Positions 44,036 to 52,077 of a stretch of DNA of 64,000 nucleotides are shown here, piece after piece (position 1 is the stretch's first letter; each line of letters begins with the position of its first letter). The stretch comes from Polyangiaceae bacterium (lineage in GTDB: Bacteria; Myxococcota_A; Polyangia; Polyangiales; Polyangiaceae): contig JABFXY010000023.1 of NCBI GenBank assembly GCA_013361525.1, positions 1-64,000 on the forward strand, read 5' to 3'. Below the pieces are notes generated by a model that saw only the letters and a program-made list of their open reading frames with translations, had not been told where the DNA came from and searched no databases. The position numbers and the translations under genes were made by a program.

Positions 44036-45421
44036 ATGCGTTTCGCTCGTGCTCTAGCGCTGTGGATGCTCGTGTCGGGTGCGGTTGCTTGTGATGCTCC
44101 GACGAGCCAAGAGCCGTCGGTTGCGACGACGAGCCCACCGTCGACGTCGGCGCCCGCTTCGGCGGCGCCCGTAGCGACGGGGTCCGCGTCGAGCGATGCT
44201 CCGGCCATGGCTACCGAAACGCCGGTATCGAAACCTGCGGCGCCGACTGCAAACGAGACGGCTCGCGTCGCTGCTGCGTCGAATGCGTTCGGTACGGACC
44301 TGTACGCGAAGCTTCGCGACAAGAAGGGCAACCTCGCATTTTCGCCCGCGAGCATCACCACCGCGCTCGCGATGACGTGGGGCGGGGCGAAGGGTGAAAC
44401 GGCGGAGCAGATGAAGAAGGTGCTGCACTTCGACGCGAGCGCGTCGGAGATCGCGCCCATCGCCGGCAAGCTCGCGACCGCCCTTCAGGATCCGAGCCGC
44501 GCGGTGAAGCTCCGCATCGCGAATCGCCTCTTCGGCGAAAAGACGTACTCCTTCGAGGCGCCGTTCTTGAGCATGACGAAGACGTCGTTCGGCGCGCCGC
44601 TCGAGCCGACGGATTTCAAAGGCGATCCGTCGGGCGCGCGAAAGCTCATCAACGGTTGGGTCGAGGAGCAGACGGAGAAGCGCATCAAAGACCTCGTTCC
44701 GCCGACCGGCATCAACAAAGAGACGCGCCTCACGCTCGTGAACGCGATCTTCTTCCTCGGCGATTGGTCCGAGCCGTTCACGAAGACGGCGACGACGGAT
44801 CAGGACTTCACCGTCGCGAAGGCGACGAAGAAGAAGGTGCCGACGATGCGCCGGATGGGCCGCTACCAGCACGCCGAGGTCGGAGGCGTGCAGGCGCTCG
44901 AGCTCGACTACAAGGGTGGTGCGACGAGCATGTTGGTGTTGCTGCCGAAGGACGAGCCGTCGATGGCTGCGTTCGAGAAGTCGCTCACCGCGAGCAAGAT
45001 CGACGAGCTCGTCAAGGCGCTGGAAGGGAAGAAGGTCGATGTCTCGCTACCGAAGTTCGAGATCGATCCCGCCGAGAGCGTCGCGCTCGCCGACATGCTG
45101 AAGACGCTCGGGATGCCGACCGCTTTCGACCCCGAAAAGGCGGATTTCACCGGCATCGCGAACCCGAAGAACCCGGCGGATCGGCTCTATGTCGGCAACG
45201 TCTTCCACAAGGCGTTCGTGAAGGTCGACGAGAAGGGGACGGAAGCCGCCGCGGGCACGGCCGTCGTCATGCCGCGCGCGGGCAGCGCGCCTTCGCCCGA
45301 CAAGCCCGTCGTCTTCAACGCGGATCACCCGTTCGTGTTCGTGCTGCGCGATCGGGAGAGCGGGCTCATCCTCTTCATGGGGCGCGTCTCCGATCCGACC
45401 GCTACGGCGAAGGCGGGGTAG
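44036..45421 (+). CDS. Serpin lipoprotein (serine protease inhibitor)
   Basis: Lipoprotein of 461 residues with GGAGG five bases before the ATG, lipobox AVAC (Cys19), and an 80-residue Ala/Thr/Pro linker. The rest is a full serpin: NLAFSPASITTALAMTWGGA, the central strands around LTLVNAIFFLGDWSEPF, and the C-terminal FNADHPFVFVLRDRESGLILFMGRV. The hinge KGTEAAAGTAVV (from about residue 400) has the short side chains needed for loop insertion, so it should be inhibitory. By hinge counting the P1 residue is Ala415 or the preceding Arg414. It probably protects the cell surface from proteases. It overlaps the convergent thioredoxin gene by 20 bases. Confidence 0.9.
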   Translation: MRFARALALWMLVSGAVACDAPTSQEPSVATTSPPSTSAPASAAPVATGSASSDAPAMATETPVSKPAAPTANETARVAAASNAFGTDLYAKLRDKKGNLAFSPASITTALAMTWGGAKGETAEQMKKVLHFDASASEIAPIAGKLATALQDPSRAVKLRIANRLFGEKTYSFEAPFLSMTKTSFGAPLEPTDFKGDPSGARKLINGWVEEQTEKRIKDLVPPTGINKETRLTLVNAIFFLGDWSEPFTKTATTDQDFTVAKATKKKVPTMRRMGRYQHAEVGGVQALELDYKGGATSMLVLLPKDEPSMAAFEKSLTASKIDELVKALEGKKVDVSLPKFEIDPAESVALADMLKTLGMPTAFDPEKADFTGIANPKNPADRLYVGNVFHKAFVKVDEKGTEAAAGTAVVMPRAGSAPSPDKPVVFNADHPFVFVLRDRESGLILFMGRVSDPTATAKAG

Positions 45422-45932
45422 GCGCCGCCGCAGGCGCTGCGAGGAGCTCGTCGACGAGCTTCACCATCGCCTTGTCCACCTTGCGCCCGACGAGGCGAAC
45501 CGTTCCCGTGCGGTCGACGACCACGACCGCCGGGAGCTCGGTCTGCGACAGGCCGTTTGCGACCGCGAAATCCGGGTCGAGATAGATCGGGTAGCGCGGC
45601 TGTTTGCCGTCGAAGTAGCGCGCGACGGTCTCTCGATCTTCGCCGACGTCCACGCCGACGATCAGGAGATCGGTGTGCTTTCGCGCGTCGGCGAGGAGCT
45701 CGAGTGTCGCCGCGACGTTTTTGCAGGCGCCGCACCACGTCGCCCAGATATCGATCACCGCGACTTTGCCTCGCGTCACCTCCGCGACGGGGCGCGCGGC
45801 GCCGCCTTCGAGCGGCGCGATCGAAGCGGCGGGGAGCGGCCGAGCCATCATCTGCGCTTCGGGCGCCGAGGCCTTCGACGACGAGCCGCCGCACGAGACG
45901 AGCAGCGCGGAAACGGCGGCAAGGCCGAGCAT
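45402..45932 (-). CDS. TlpA-like thioredoxin lipoprotein
   Basis: Lipoprotein of 176 residues with lipobox LVSC (Cys14). The thioredoxin fold starts at GKVAVIDIWATWCGACK; the CGAC pair is Cys67/Cys70. Later strands are LLIVGVDVGED, YPIYLDPDF and ELPAVVVVDRTG, with the cis-Pro in TELPAVV. Expected to handle disulfides in the periplasm. The start is placed after the upstream hairpin repeat, whose GGGGGAG serves as ribosome site. It follows the DUF3570-like gene on the strand, with which such thioredoxins are often found. Confidence 0.85.
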   Translation of the reverse strand: MLGLAAVSALLVSCGGSSSKASAPEAQMMARPLPAASIAPLEGGAARPVAEVTRGKVAVIDIWATWCGACKNVAATLELLADARKHTDLLIVGVDVGEDRETVARYFDGKQPRYPIYLDPDFAVANGLSQTELPAVVVVDRTGTVRLVGRKVDKAMVKLVDELLAAPAAAPTPPSP

Positions 45933-45939
45933 GAAGGCT

Positions 45940-45986
45940 CCCCCCTCACGCAGTGAGGGGGGCTGGGGGGGAGAAATTGCGGCCAT
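45940..45986 (-). repeat. Hairpin repeat element, copy A
   Basis: Perfect 10-bp stem CCCCCCTCAC (45940-45949) / GTGAGGGGGG (45953-45962) with a 3-base loop, plus the flank that reads GCAATTTCTCCCCCCC on the minus strand. The element ends 8 bases before the ATG of the thioredoxin gene, and its stem arm provides the Shine-Dalgarno-like purines. Confidence 0.8.
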
Positions 45987-46016
45987 GTGGGTGCCAGTGG
46001 CGCAGCGCCTACGCCT

Positions 46017-47267
46017 TCAGAACGACCTCGCGTAGCCCATCGAGAACGAGTCGATGTGCAGGTCGTTCGAGCGTTCGTAGCGGAAGTATTGCACGTCGAA
46101 CGTGTCGGGCCCGCGGAACGCCGCGGGCGCTTGGTCGCGAACGAAGACGAGCTTGATGCCGGCTTCGCGCGCTGTGAGGTCCTCGAGATCGCTGTCGCTC
46201 GAGCGCTGCAAGTTCTCGCTGAACGGCTCTTCGACGAAGGGCAGCCAGAAGTCGGGTGCGTTCTGGGTGTGGAGGCGGCCGTGCACGCGAACGTACATCC
46301 ACGGGACGAGGTACTGAAAGATCTGCGCCTCGGTGGTGTGCGCGAACGTGCCGTTTTCGTCGACGTAGAAGCGGTAGCTCGCCTTCGCGGTCGTATGCGA
46401 CACGGGAATGTGCTGCGACAATCGCACGAACAACGCATCACGGTTGCGGCTCTTCGGGAAGCGCTCGCCGGTTCGGTAGACAGTCTTCGGATCGTCGGGC
46501 GTCGGGGCGCGCGTCGCGATGACGGAGTTCCACGTCGTCTCGAGGACGCCCCACTGCTGGGTCGTGCCGAAGGACGCGTCGAGGAGCGTCGTCGGTGAGA
46601 GCACCTGCAGGTACGAGAGGTTGAAGCTGAACGACGTGCGCGCCGCGAAGCCGCGATCTCTGCCGGTGTACGAGTGCGGATCGAAACCGTCCGAGACCAC
46701 CGTCGCGTTGATCCCGAAGACGGTGTTCTCCTCGAAGAGCTTCCAATCGATGAACGGCCCGCCGATGAGCGAGCGCATCGGCTCTTCGTAGTGGGCGGCG
46801 AACCGGAAGCCCATGTCGACGGTGTCGTTCGGCGAGTACGTCGTCGTGAGATCCGTCGTGACCGCTTCGTTGTATTCGGAGGCTTTGCTGACGGCGTCGA
46901 TCGCGTCGGTCGACGCCGCGCTCACGATGTCGACAGGCACGGTGAGCTCGTGGGTGACCTCTTCGTTTTGGCGGACGCGCACGTACATCCACGGCTGAAG
47001 GACCCACGCGTCCTCGCGCCCGCGGCCGCGGATAGGGCCTGCCTGCGACTGCAGGCCGTGGCCCTGCTGCCAGACGAACGCCGTGAAAAAGCGCATCTCT
47101 TCGAACGCCCAGCCGCGGTCTTCGTCCGCCTCGAGCGCTTCGCGCAGCTTCTTGTCCGCTTCGGCGGCGCTCTTGCGCGCATCCTCGGCTTCGTCGGCGC
47201 GGGCGGCGGCCGGGATCACGAGCGCGAGGAAACCGAGCAGCGCTGCTAGCTCAGTTGCCGCACGCAC
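46017..47267 (-). CDS. DUF3570-type outer-membrane beta-barrel protein
   Basis: Protein of 416 residues with a GTG start five bases after a perfect GGAGG and a signal peptide ending AAARA. A short coiled segment (EDARKSAAEADKKLREALEA) leads into many amphipathic beta strands with aromatic girdles, ending in a terminal Phe (FSMGYARSF) as barrel proteins do. Pairing with the small upstream lipoprotein and downstream thioredoxin matches the DUF3570 neighbourhood as I recall it. The function of the family is unknown. It overlaps the lipoprotein stop by 17 bases. Confidence 0.75.
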   Translation of the reverse strand: MRAATELAALLGFLALVIPAAARADEAEDARKSAAEADKKLREALEADEDRGWAFEEMRFFTAFVWQQGHGLQSQAGPIRGRGREDAWVLQPWMYVRVRQNEEVTHELTVPVDIVSAASTDAIDAVSKASEYNEAVTTDLTTTYSPNDTVDMGFRFAAHYEEPMRSLIGGPFIDWKLFEENTVFGINATVVSDGFDPHSYTGRDRGFAARTSFSFNLSYLQVLSPTTLLDASFGTTQQWGVLETTWNSVIATRAPTPDDPKTVYRTGERFPKSRNRDALFVRLSQHIPVSHTTAKASYRFYVDENGTFAHTTEAQIFQYLVPWMYVRVHGRLHTQNAPDFWLPFVEEPFSENLQRSSDSDLEDLTAREAGIKLVFVRDQAPAAFRGPDTFDVQYFRYERSNDLHIDSFSMGYARSF

Positions 47268-47535
47268 ATCCGCCTCCGGCGGGTTGGCCGTTGCCTCCGC
47301 TCGCGGCTTCGCGGGTCGTGTGGACCTTGTCCCGCGCGCGCGCCTCGAGCGGATCATCGACGAGCTGCATCGTGGGATCCGAGAGGTATCGCCGCCGGCT
47401 CTGCGGGACGACGACACACCCGGACGCGACGATCGCGAGGATCAGGACGGCAAGGAAGCGGAGAACGCTCGTGGCGATACGAGCACGCCTCTCACGACGT
47501 GAGCGGGCCCGGGGGGGAGAAATTGAAGCAAGCAT
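47251..47535 (-). CDS. Small DUF4266-like lipoprotein with Gly-Cys tail
   Basis: Protein of 94 residues. A lipobox VASGC (Cys40) follows a hydrophobic stretch, then about 50 residues ending in REAASGGNGQPAGGGCACGN. The SREAA-like segment and Gly/Cys-rich terminus match DUF4266 lipoproteins, which neighbour DUF3570. The only usable start in frame is an ATG with no ribosome site; it places the repeat element inside codons 3-16 and gives an Arg-rich 23-residue extension before the hydrophobic core. A non-canonical start after the element is possible. Confidence 0.65.
   Translation of the reverse strand: MLASISPPRARSRRERRARIATSVLRFLAVLILAIVASGCVVVPQSRRRYLSDPTMQLVDDPLEARARDKVHTTREAASGGNGQPAGGGCACGN
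47488..47530 (-). repeat. Hairpin repeat element, copy B
   Basis: Diverged copy: CCTCTCACG / CGTGAGCGG core and, on the minus strand, CAATTTCTCCCCCCC upstream of it. It lies within the first codons of the DUF4266-like reading frame. Confidence 0.65.
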
Positions 47536-47580
47536 GTTTCGAAGAAGCAGGGAGGGAGCGGAGCCCCCACGCCGGTAGCA

Positions 47581-48429
47581 TCACTCACAGTCGGCGAACA
47601 TCGCTTGATAGAGCGCCTCGCCGACGGAACGATGCCCCTCCGCGGACCAGTGGATTCCGTCGGGCAGCGAGTACTTCTTGCAGAGCCGCACCTCGTCGCC
47701 GTTGCAGATCAGGTGCGGGCGCGTGTCGAAGGAGCCGTCGATGCGTCCTTCTTTCGCCGCCTTCCCGATCCACACGTTCACGTCCGCGGTGATCTTCTCG
47801 CGCTCGGCGTTGTACGCCTCCATCGCGCCCCAAGGCGGCAGCGTGAGAACGATGGCCTTTGCGCCGCGCTCGCGCGACCAGTCCACCATTTGACCGATGT
47901 CTTTGGCGATTTTCTCCGCGTTGCGACCGGCCGTCTCGTTGCTGAGCACGTCACCGAGGCCGCCGAGGATGAGCACGTGGGTGTACTTCGATCGCTCCGC
48001 ACGGGGGCCGTCGTCGGCTTCGCCGTACACGTCGCGGCGGAAGCGCTTGCGCATCATGTTCACCATGTTGCCGCCCTTACCGAAGCTGTCGAACGTGCTC
48101 TTCGGACAGTGCTCGCGCAGCACGTCGAGGTATTTGCCGCCGTGCGATTTCGGATCGGTGAGGGAGTCGCCCATGGCCGCGACCGCGTAGCGAACCTTCG
48201 CCGGTCGCGGCGCGTGAGCGGTCGCCGTCGTGGTGCTCGCGGGGGCAGCGCTCGCGGGCGTGGCCGACGGCGAGATGGCAGCGTCCGCGATCGTGTCGCT
48301 CGATTCGATGTGAGCGGAAGCTTCCGCCGTCGCGCCGGAGCGAGGTGACGCAGTTGTCATGCTCGGCTCCGCCGGCCCACACGAAAGCAGGCCGATCGTC
48401 ACGGTCGCGAGGTAACGTCCCGGGCTCAT
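47581..48429 (-). CDS. SGNH/GDSL hydrolase lipoprotein
   Basis: Lipoprotein of 282 residues with lipobox LLSC (Cys17) and an Ala/Thr/Ser linker of about 65 residues. The SGNH fold has the nucleophile Ser89 in MGDSLTDP, the glycine block around FGKGGNMV, LILGGLGDVLSN in place of the canonical GxND block, and the Asp/His pair in DGIHWSAEGH. It should be an esterase or acyl-modifying hydrolase acting in the envelope. The Asn of block III is not obvious and may be lost. It is divergent from the cyclophilin gene; starts are 49 bases apart. Confidence 0.8.
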   Translation of the reverse strand: MSPGRYLATVTIGLLSCGPAEPSMTTASPRSGATAEASAHIESSDTIADAAISPSATPASAAPASTTTATAHAPRPAKVRYAVAAMGDSLTDPKSHGGKYLDVLREHCPKSTFDSFGKGGNMVNMMRKRFRRDVYGEADDGPRAERSKYTHVLILGGLGDVLSNETAGRNAEKIAKDIGQMVDWSRERGAKAIVLTLPPWGAMEAYNAEREKITADVNVWIGKAAKEGRIDGSFDTRPHLICNGDEVRLCKKYSLPDGIHWSAEGHRSVGEALYQAMFADCE

Positions 48430-48478
48430 GCTCCAAGGCACCTTGCCGCCCCCACCGGCGCCATGCAATGAGACTCGT

Positions 48479-49438
48479 GTGAAGACCACGACGCTCCTCT
48501 CTGTCGTCACCATCGTTGCTGTCGGCGCTGTGGCGGCGTGCGACGCCCCGCCCGAGCCGACGCCTGCGTCAGGTGACGTTGCGAAGACGACCACCACTGC
48601 GACCGCGACCGCGTCCGCACCGAAGCCCGCGCGAACCGCGCGGCCGCGCCCGACGGCGAAGCCGGCCGATCCCGAGCCGGCCGAGGCGAAAGGCCCCTTC
48701 CCCGCGTCGACGAACGAAGCGCTGAAGGATCCGGCCAAGGCGAAGGAGCAGGCGCCGGCGACCTTCAAGGCGAAGTTCGAGACGACGCTGGGTGACTTCG
48801 AGGTCGAGTGTACGCGCGACTGGGCTCCGAAGGCGGCAGACCGCTTCTACAACTTGCTGAAGATCGGCTTCTACGACGACACCGCGATCTTCCGCGTGGT
48901 GAAGACGCCGACGCCGTTCGTCGTGCAGTGGGGCATCCACGGTGACCCGGAGGTCTCGAAGAAGTGGAAAGAGGTCGCGGAGGAGCCGGACCCCGTCAAG
49001 CAGTCCAACGCACGCGGCACGCTGACGTTCGCGATGGGCGGCATGCCGAAGACCTTCACCACGCAGGTGTTCATCAACTACGGCGACAACGCGCGCCTCG
49101 ACAAGATGGGCTTCGCGCCTGTCTGTCAGGTACTCGGTGACGGGATGAACATCGTCGACAAGTTCTACTCCGGTTACGAGGGTCGCGTGAGCGATCAGCA
49201 GCCGAAGATCGAATCCGAGGGCAACGCGTTCCTCCGCTCGCAGTTCAAGCTGCTCGACTACATCAAGACCGCGCGCCTCGTGACGGGCGACGAGAAGAAG
49301 GACGAAAAGAAGGACGAGAAGAAGGGCGAGGAGAAGAAGGGCGACGCAAAGTCTGCCGAGCCCGCGAAGAGCGCGAAACCCGCCGCGTCAGCCGCGCCCA
49401 AGGCCACCGCCGCACCGAAGGCTCCCCCCGCTCAGTAA
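48479..49438 (+). CDS. Cyclophilin-type peptidyl-prolyl isomerase lipoprotein
   Basis: Lipoprotein of 319 residues from a GTG start (lipobox VAAC, Cys21), with an Ala/Pro/Lys linker. The cyclophilin domain (residues about 98-265) shows FETTLGDFEVECTRDWAPKA, IFRVVKTPTPFVVQWGIHGDP, GTLTFAMGG and TTQVFINYGDNARLD. The canonical F-Q segment is modified (FVVQWG), so isomerase activity may differ. The C-terminal 55 residues are a Lys/Glu/Asp then Ala/Pro repeat tail. An ATG 51 bases upstream would spoil the signal peptide. A hairpin separates it from the next, convergent gene. Confidence 0.85.
   Translation: MKTTTLLSVVTIVAVGAVAACDAPPEPTPASGDVAKTTTTATATASAPKPARTARPRPTAKPADPEPAEAKGPFPASTNEALKDPAKAKEQAPATFKAKFETTLGDFEVECTRDWAPKAADRFYNLLKIGFYDDTAIFRVVKTPTPFVVQWGIHGDPEVSKKWKEVAEEPDPVKQSNARGTLTFAMGGMPKTFTTQVFINYGDNARLDKMGFAPVCQVLGDGMNIVDKFYSGYEGRVSDQQPKIESEGNAFLRSQFKLLDYIKTARLVTGDEKKDEKKDEKKGEEKKGDAKSAEPAKSAKPAASAAPKATAAPKAPPAQ
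49288..49347 (+). repeat. Short tandem repeat encoding a DEKK tail
   Basis: Purine-rich 12-base units (GACGAGAAGAAG and variants) repeat about four times, coding DEKKDEKKDEKKGEEKK in the cyclophilin tail. This is a low-complexity coding repeat prone to length change. Confidence 0.6.
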
Positions 49439-49446
49439 GCGAAAAC

Positions 49447-49469
49447 GAGAGGGGTCGCGACCCTCTCTC
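49447..49469. terminator. Hairpin between convergent genes
   Basis: GAGAGGGGTCG / CGACCCTCTC with a one-base bulge fills the 37-base gap between the cyclophilin and EEP genes. On the minus strand it is followed by GTTTTCGCTT, fitting termination of the EEP transcript. Confidence 0.55.
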
Positions 49470-49475
49470 CCGGTC

Positions 49476-50396
49476 TTATTCGAACCAAGCCACGACGGGC
49501 GCGTGATCCGAGTCGGGCGCGATCGGCCCGTCGGGTACGTAGGGGCCGTGGTCGCGTAGGGTCTCGTTGAGGATCGTGCATCCGCGGAGGTGCTCTGCGA
49601 GCGCGCTCGAGACGAAGATGTGGTCGATGAGATCCCTCGCGCCGGCGTGGAGGATGCTGAATCGACGCTCGGACGGGACGAGATCGGCGCAGCTTCTGAG
49701 GGCGCGCGCCGGCTCGACGTATTGGAAGGCGCCGCGAACGATGCGCGTCGGGATCGCGTCGAGCGAGTCGTTGAAGTCGCCGAGGACGACGACGCGCCGC
49801 TTCGGATCGGCGTCGAGCAGCGCATCGACGGTCGAGCGCAGGTGCAGCGCTTCCGAGGAGCGCAGGATCCAAGCGCGGATGTGAGCTTCGGCCACGCCCG
49901 TCGGTGATGCGTCGAGGATCGGCTCGCCCTGGTCGTCCTTCATCGGCGCGCCGAGGCGTGATTTGAAGTGGATCGTGAGCACGTCCACCTCGCCGAGATC
50001 GCCGGCGTCCACGGTGAGGTGCACGACCGCGCGGCGCAACGGCACGTTGGGAAATGGTGGCGCATCGGCGAACGCGAACCGCGGAAACGGTAACCGGTCC
50101 GCCACGATGATGTCGCGCCGAACGACGGGGATGCGCGACACGATCGCGTTGCCGATCCCGCGTCGATCCACCGGGCCGACGTGCGCGTGGCTATAGCCGA
50201 GATCGCCGAGGTGCTCGGTCAGCAAGCGATCGAGCAGCGAGCTCGAACCAATCTCCTGCAGCGCGACGACGTCCGCGTCGGCTTGGCGCAACAGCGAGCC
50301 GACGTTCGCGATCTTGTCCTCGACGATGGGTCGCTCGCCGTCGGTTCTCGGGTCGAAGAAATCCTTCAGGTTGAACGAAGCGACCTTGAAGCTCAT
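49476..50396 (-). CDS. Endonuclease/exonuclease/phosphatase family protein
   Basis: Protein of 306 residues of the EEP superfamily, a metal-dependent phosphoesterase. Motifs: VASFNLKDFFD at the start, VVALQEIG (metal Glu), TIHFKSRLG, VVVLGDFNDS (catalytic Asp/Asn), RDLIDHIFVS and the terminal DSDHAPVVAWF. There is no signal peptide, so it should act in the cytoplasm. Its ATG overlaps the stop of the upstream kinase (ATGA), making translational coupling to a Ser/Thr kinase likely. Whether the substrate is nucleic acid or a small phosphoester is not decidable. Confidence 0.88.
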   Translation of the reverse strand: MSFKVASFNLKDFFDPRTDGERPIVEDKIANVGSLLRQADADVVALQEIGSSSLLDRLLTEHLGDLGYSHAHVGPVDRRGIGNAIVSRIPVVRRDIIVADRLPFPRFAFADAPPFPNVPLRRAVVHLTVDAGDLGEVDVLTIHFKSRLGAPMKDDQGEPILDASPTGVAEAHIRAWILRSSEALHLRSTVDALLDADPKRRVVVLGDFNDSLDAIPTRIVRGAFQYVEPARALRSCADLVPSERRFSILHAGARDLIDHIFVSSALAEHLRGCTILNETLRDHGPYVPDGPIAPDSDHAPVVAWFE

Positions 50397-52000
50397 GGTT
50401 TGAAGTTCTTTCGATGCTCGAGCCCGCTCTTCGAGGCGGCGAACGCAGAGGAGCAGACCTCACCCGTTTGGGCGCTCGACATGGTCGTTTGCCAGCGCTG
50501 CACGTTCTGTTTCCAGGCCGTGCACTCCTCCGGACGCGCGCCGCTCGTCGGTGAGCACATGAGCGTGATGAGCGCCGTGCACGAAGGAGGCATCGCGCCG
50601 CCGGTGCTCGGAGGCGCCGAGACGCTCGGCAGCGGTGTTGGAGCCGATGAGCTGCCCGCCGGCAAAGCAGGGCCCTTGTCACGAGGTGCGGTGGTTGCGC
50701 TCGCGCTCGGTGCGGCCGATGCCGGCGTGTCGACGCTCGCGCTCGCGTCTGCGGATGCGCTCGGATCCGCGCTCGGATCCGCGCTCGCGCTCGCGACGGC
50801 CGTCGTGTCCGCGCCGACGACAGCCGTCTCCGTCGCAGCGGTGGTTGCAGCAGCGGCGGTCGAAGCGGCGACCTCTTGTTTCGAGTCTCGCAACATCAGG
50901 CCGACGATCAACGCGCCGCCCGCCGCGCCCGCGAGCGCGATGATGGCGCCGACGGCCAACAGCCAGCTGCCGGACGACGCGCGCGGCGCCGGAGGCTGCA
51001 GCGTGGGAGCGCGCTGATCGGTCATCGGCTCCGCCCTCGGCGACATCGGCGGCGGAGGCGCACTGACACCCACGACCGGCGCGTGAGCGTTCGTCGCGGG
51101 GAGCGTGATGACGTCATGGGGAGCGCGGGTCGGTTGGGGGGATGGCGGCGTGAACGGCGTGAGGACCGTCGGCGCATGCGCGATCGACACTGCCTCGCGG
51201 ATCCGCTGGAGCAATGCGGAGATCGACGCCGGGCGCCGCTCGACATCCATGCTCAGCGAGTCGAGGATGGTCTGCGTCAGCAGCACCGGCAGCTGCACGC
51301 CGTGTGACGACGGCGGCGTCGGATCGACGCGGCCGCGCGCGTCGCCTTCTTCCCACGGAAGGGTGCCGGTCAACATCGCGTAGAGCAGCAGCGCGAGCTC
51401 GTAGACGTCGGAGCGGATCGTCGCCGACTTCCCGAAGAAGCGCTCCGGCGCCATGTAAGCCGGTGTCCCGCGCATCATTCCGGCGCGCGTGGTCGTCGAC
51501 GGCAGGCCGCTCGTGTCGCGGGCGATGCCGAGGTCGAGCAGCACGAGGCGATCTTCGTCTTCGAGCCAGAAGACGTTCTCGGGCTTGATGTCGCGGTGGA
51601 CGAGCCCTGCGTCGTGCAGCTTGGCGACCGCGCCGGCGACGTCGTCGAAGAGCGCGAGCGCGCGCTCGAGCGGCAGGCGGCCCTTGGTGAGGCGCTCGGC
51701 GAGCGTGCAGCCGCGCAGGCGCGGCATCGCGATGTACGGTCGGCCGCCGGGCAACAGTCCCGCGCGCAACACCGGGACGAGCGCGCGGTGTTGAACCTTG
51801 CGCATCGTGTCCGCCTCCTCGAGGAAGCGATCCACCTCGCGCGCGTCGAGCCCGACGTCGGGCCGCAGGACCTTCAGCGCGATGCTGCGCTCGCCGTCCT
51901 TCGCGGCGTAGACGATCGCGCTTCCACCTTCGCCGAGGGTCCCCTCGATCTCGAACGATCCGAGACGCTCGACCACGACCGGCTCAGACACCGCCCTCAC
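50393..52000 (-). CDS. Membrane Ser/Thr protein kinase with Cys-containing outer domain
   Basis: Kinase of 535 residues. Gly loop GEGGSAIV, ALKVL, HRDIKPEN, then LLDLGIAR (DLG instead of DFG) and MAPERFFGK. A Pro-rich linker leads to a transmembrane helix (WLLAVGAIIALAGAAGGALIV). Outside are an Ala/Ser/Asp repeat region (SADPSADPSASADASAS) and a terminal 65-residue module with four Cys (PSCTALITLMC...EECTAWKQ...EVCSSAF). The frame opens with a GTG at 52000 that lies inside hairpin repeat copy C; the GTG three codons later (51991), just past the stem, is an equally good start. Confidence 0.87.
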   Translation of the reverse strand: MRAVSEPVVVERLGSFEIEGTLGEGGSAIVYAAKDGERSIALKVLRPDVGLDAREVDRFLEEADTMRKVQHRALVPVLRAGLLPGGRPYIAMPRLRGCTLAERLTKGRLPLERALALFDDVAGAVAKLHDAGLVHRDIKPENVFWLEDEDRLVLLDLGIARDTSGLPSTTTRAGMMRGTPAYMAPERFFGKSATIRSDVYELALLLYAMLTGTLPWEEGDARGRVDPTPPSSHGVQLPVLLTQTILDSLSMDVERRPASISALLQRIREAVSIAHAPTVLTPFTPPSPQPTRAPHDVITLPATNAHAPVVGVSAPPPPMSPRAEPMTDQRAPTLQPPAPRASSGSWLLAVGAIIALAGAAGGALIVGLMLRDSKQEVAASTAAAATTAATETAVVGADTTAVASASADPSADPSASADASASVDTPASAAPSASATTAPRDKGPALPAGSSSAPTPLPSVSAPPSTGGAMPPSCTALITLMCSPTSGARPEECTAWKQNVQRWQTTMSSAQTGEVCSSAFAASKSGLEHRKNFKP

Positions 52001-52036
52001 GAAGTGAGGGGGGTCGGGGGGGAGAAATTGCCGCCA
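51991..52036 (-). repeat. Hairpin repeat element, copy C
   Basis: Stem CCGCCCTCAC (51991-52000) / GTGAGGGGGG (52004-52013) with one mismatch and a 3-base loop, plus the minus-strand flank GGCAATTTCTCCCCCCC. It covers the first possible start codon of the kinase. Confidence 0.8.
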
Positions 52037-52077
52037 TAACGAACCGAAATGGGGGGCGCGCCTGCCCTACTACAACG

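Noticed and set aside
50740-50800. Short direct repeats (GCGCTCGGATCC units) that could suggest a repeat array
   Set aside because: They encode the Ser/Ala/Asp linker of a kinase, have no spacers and stay in frame, so they are not a CRISPR array.
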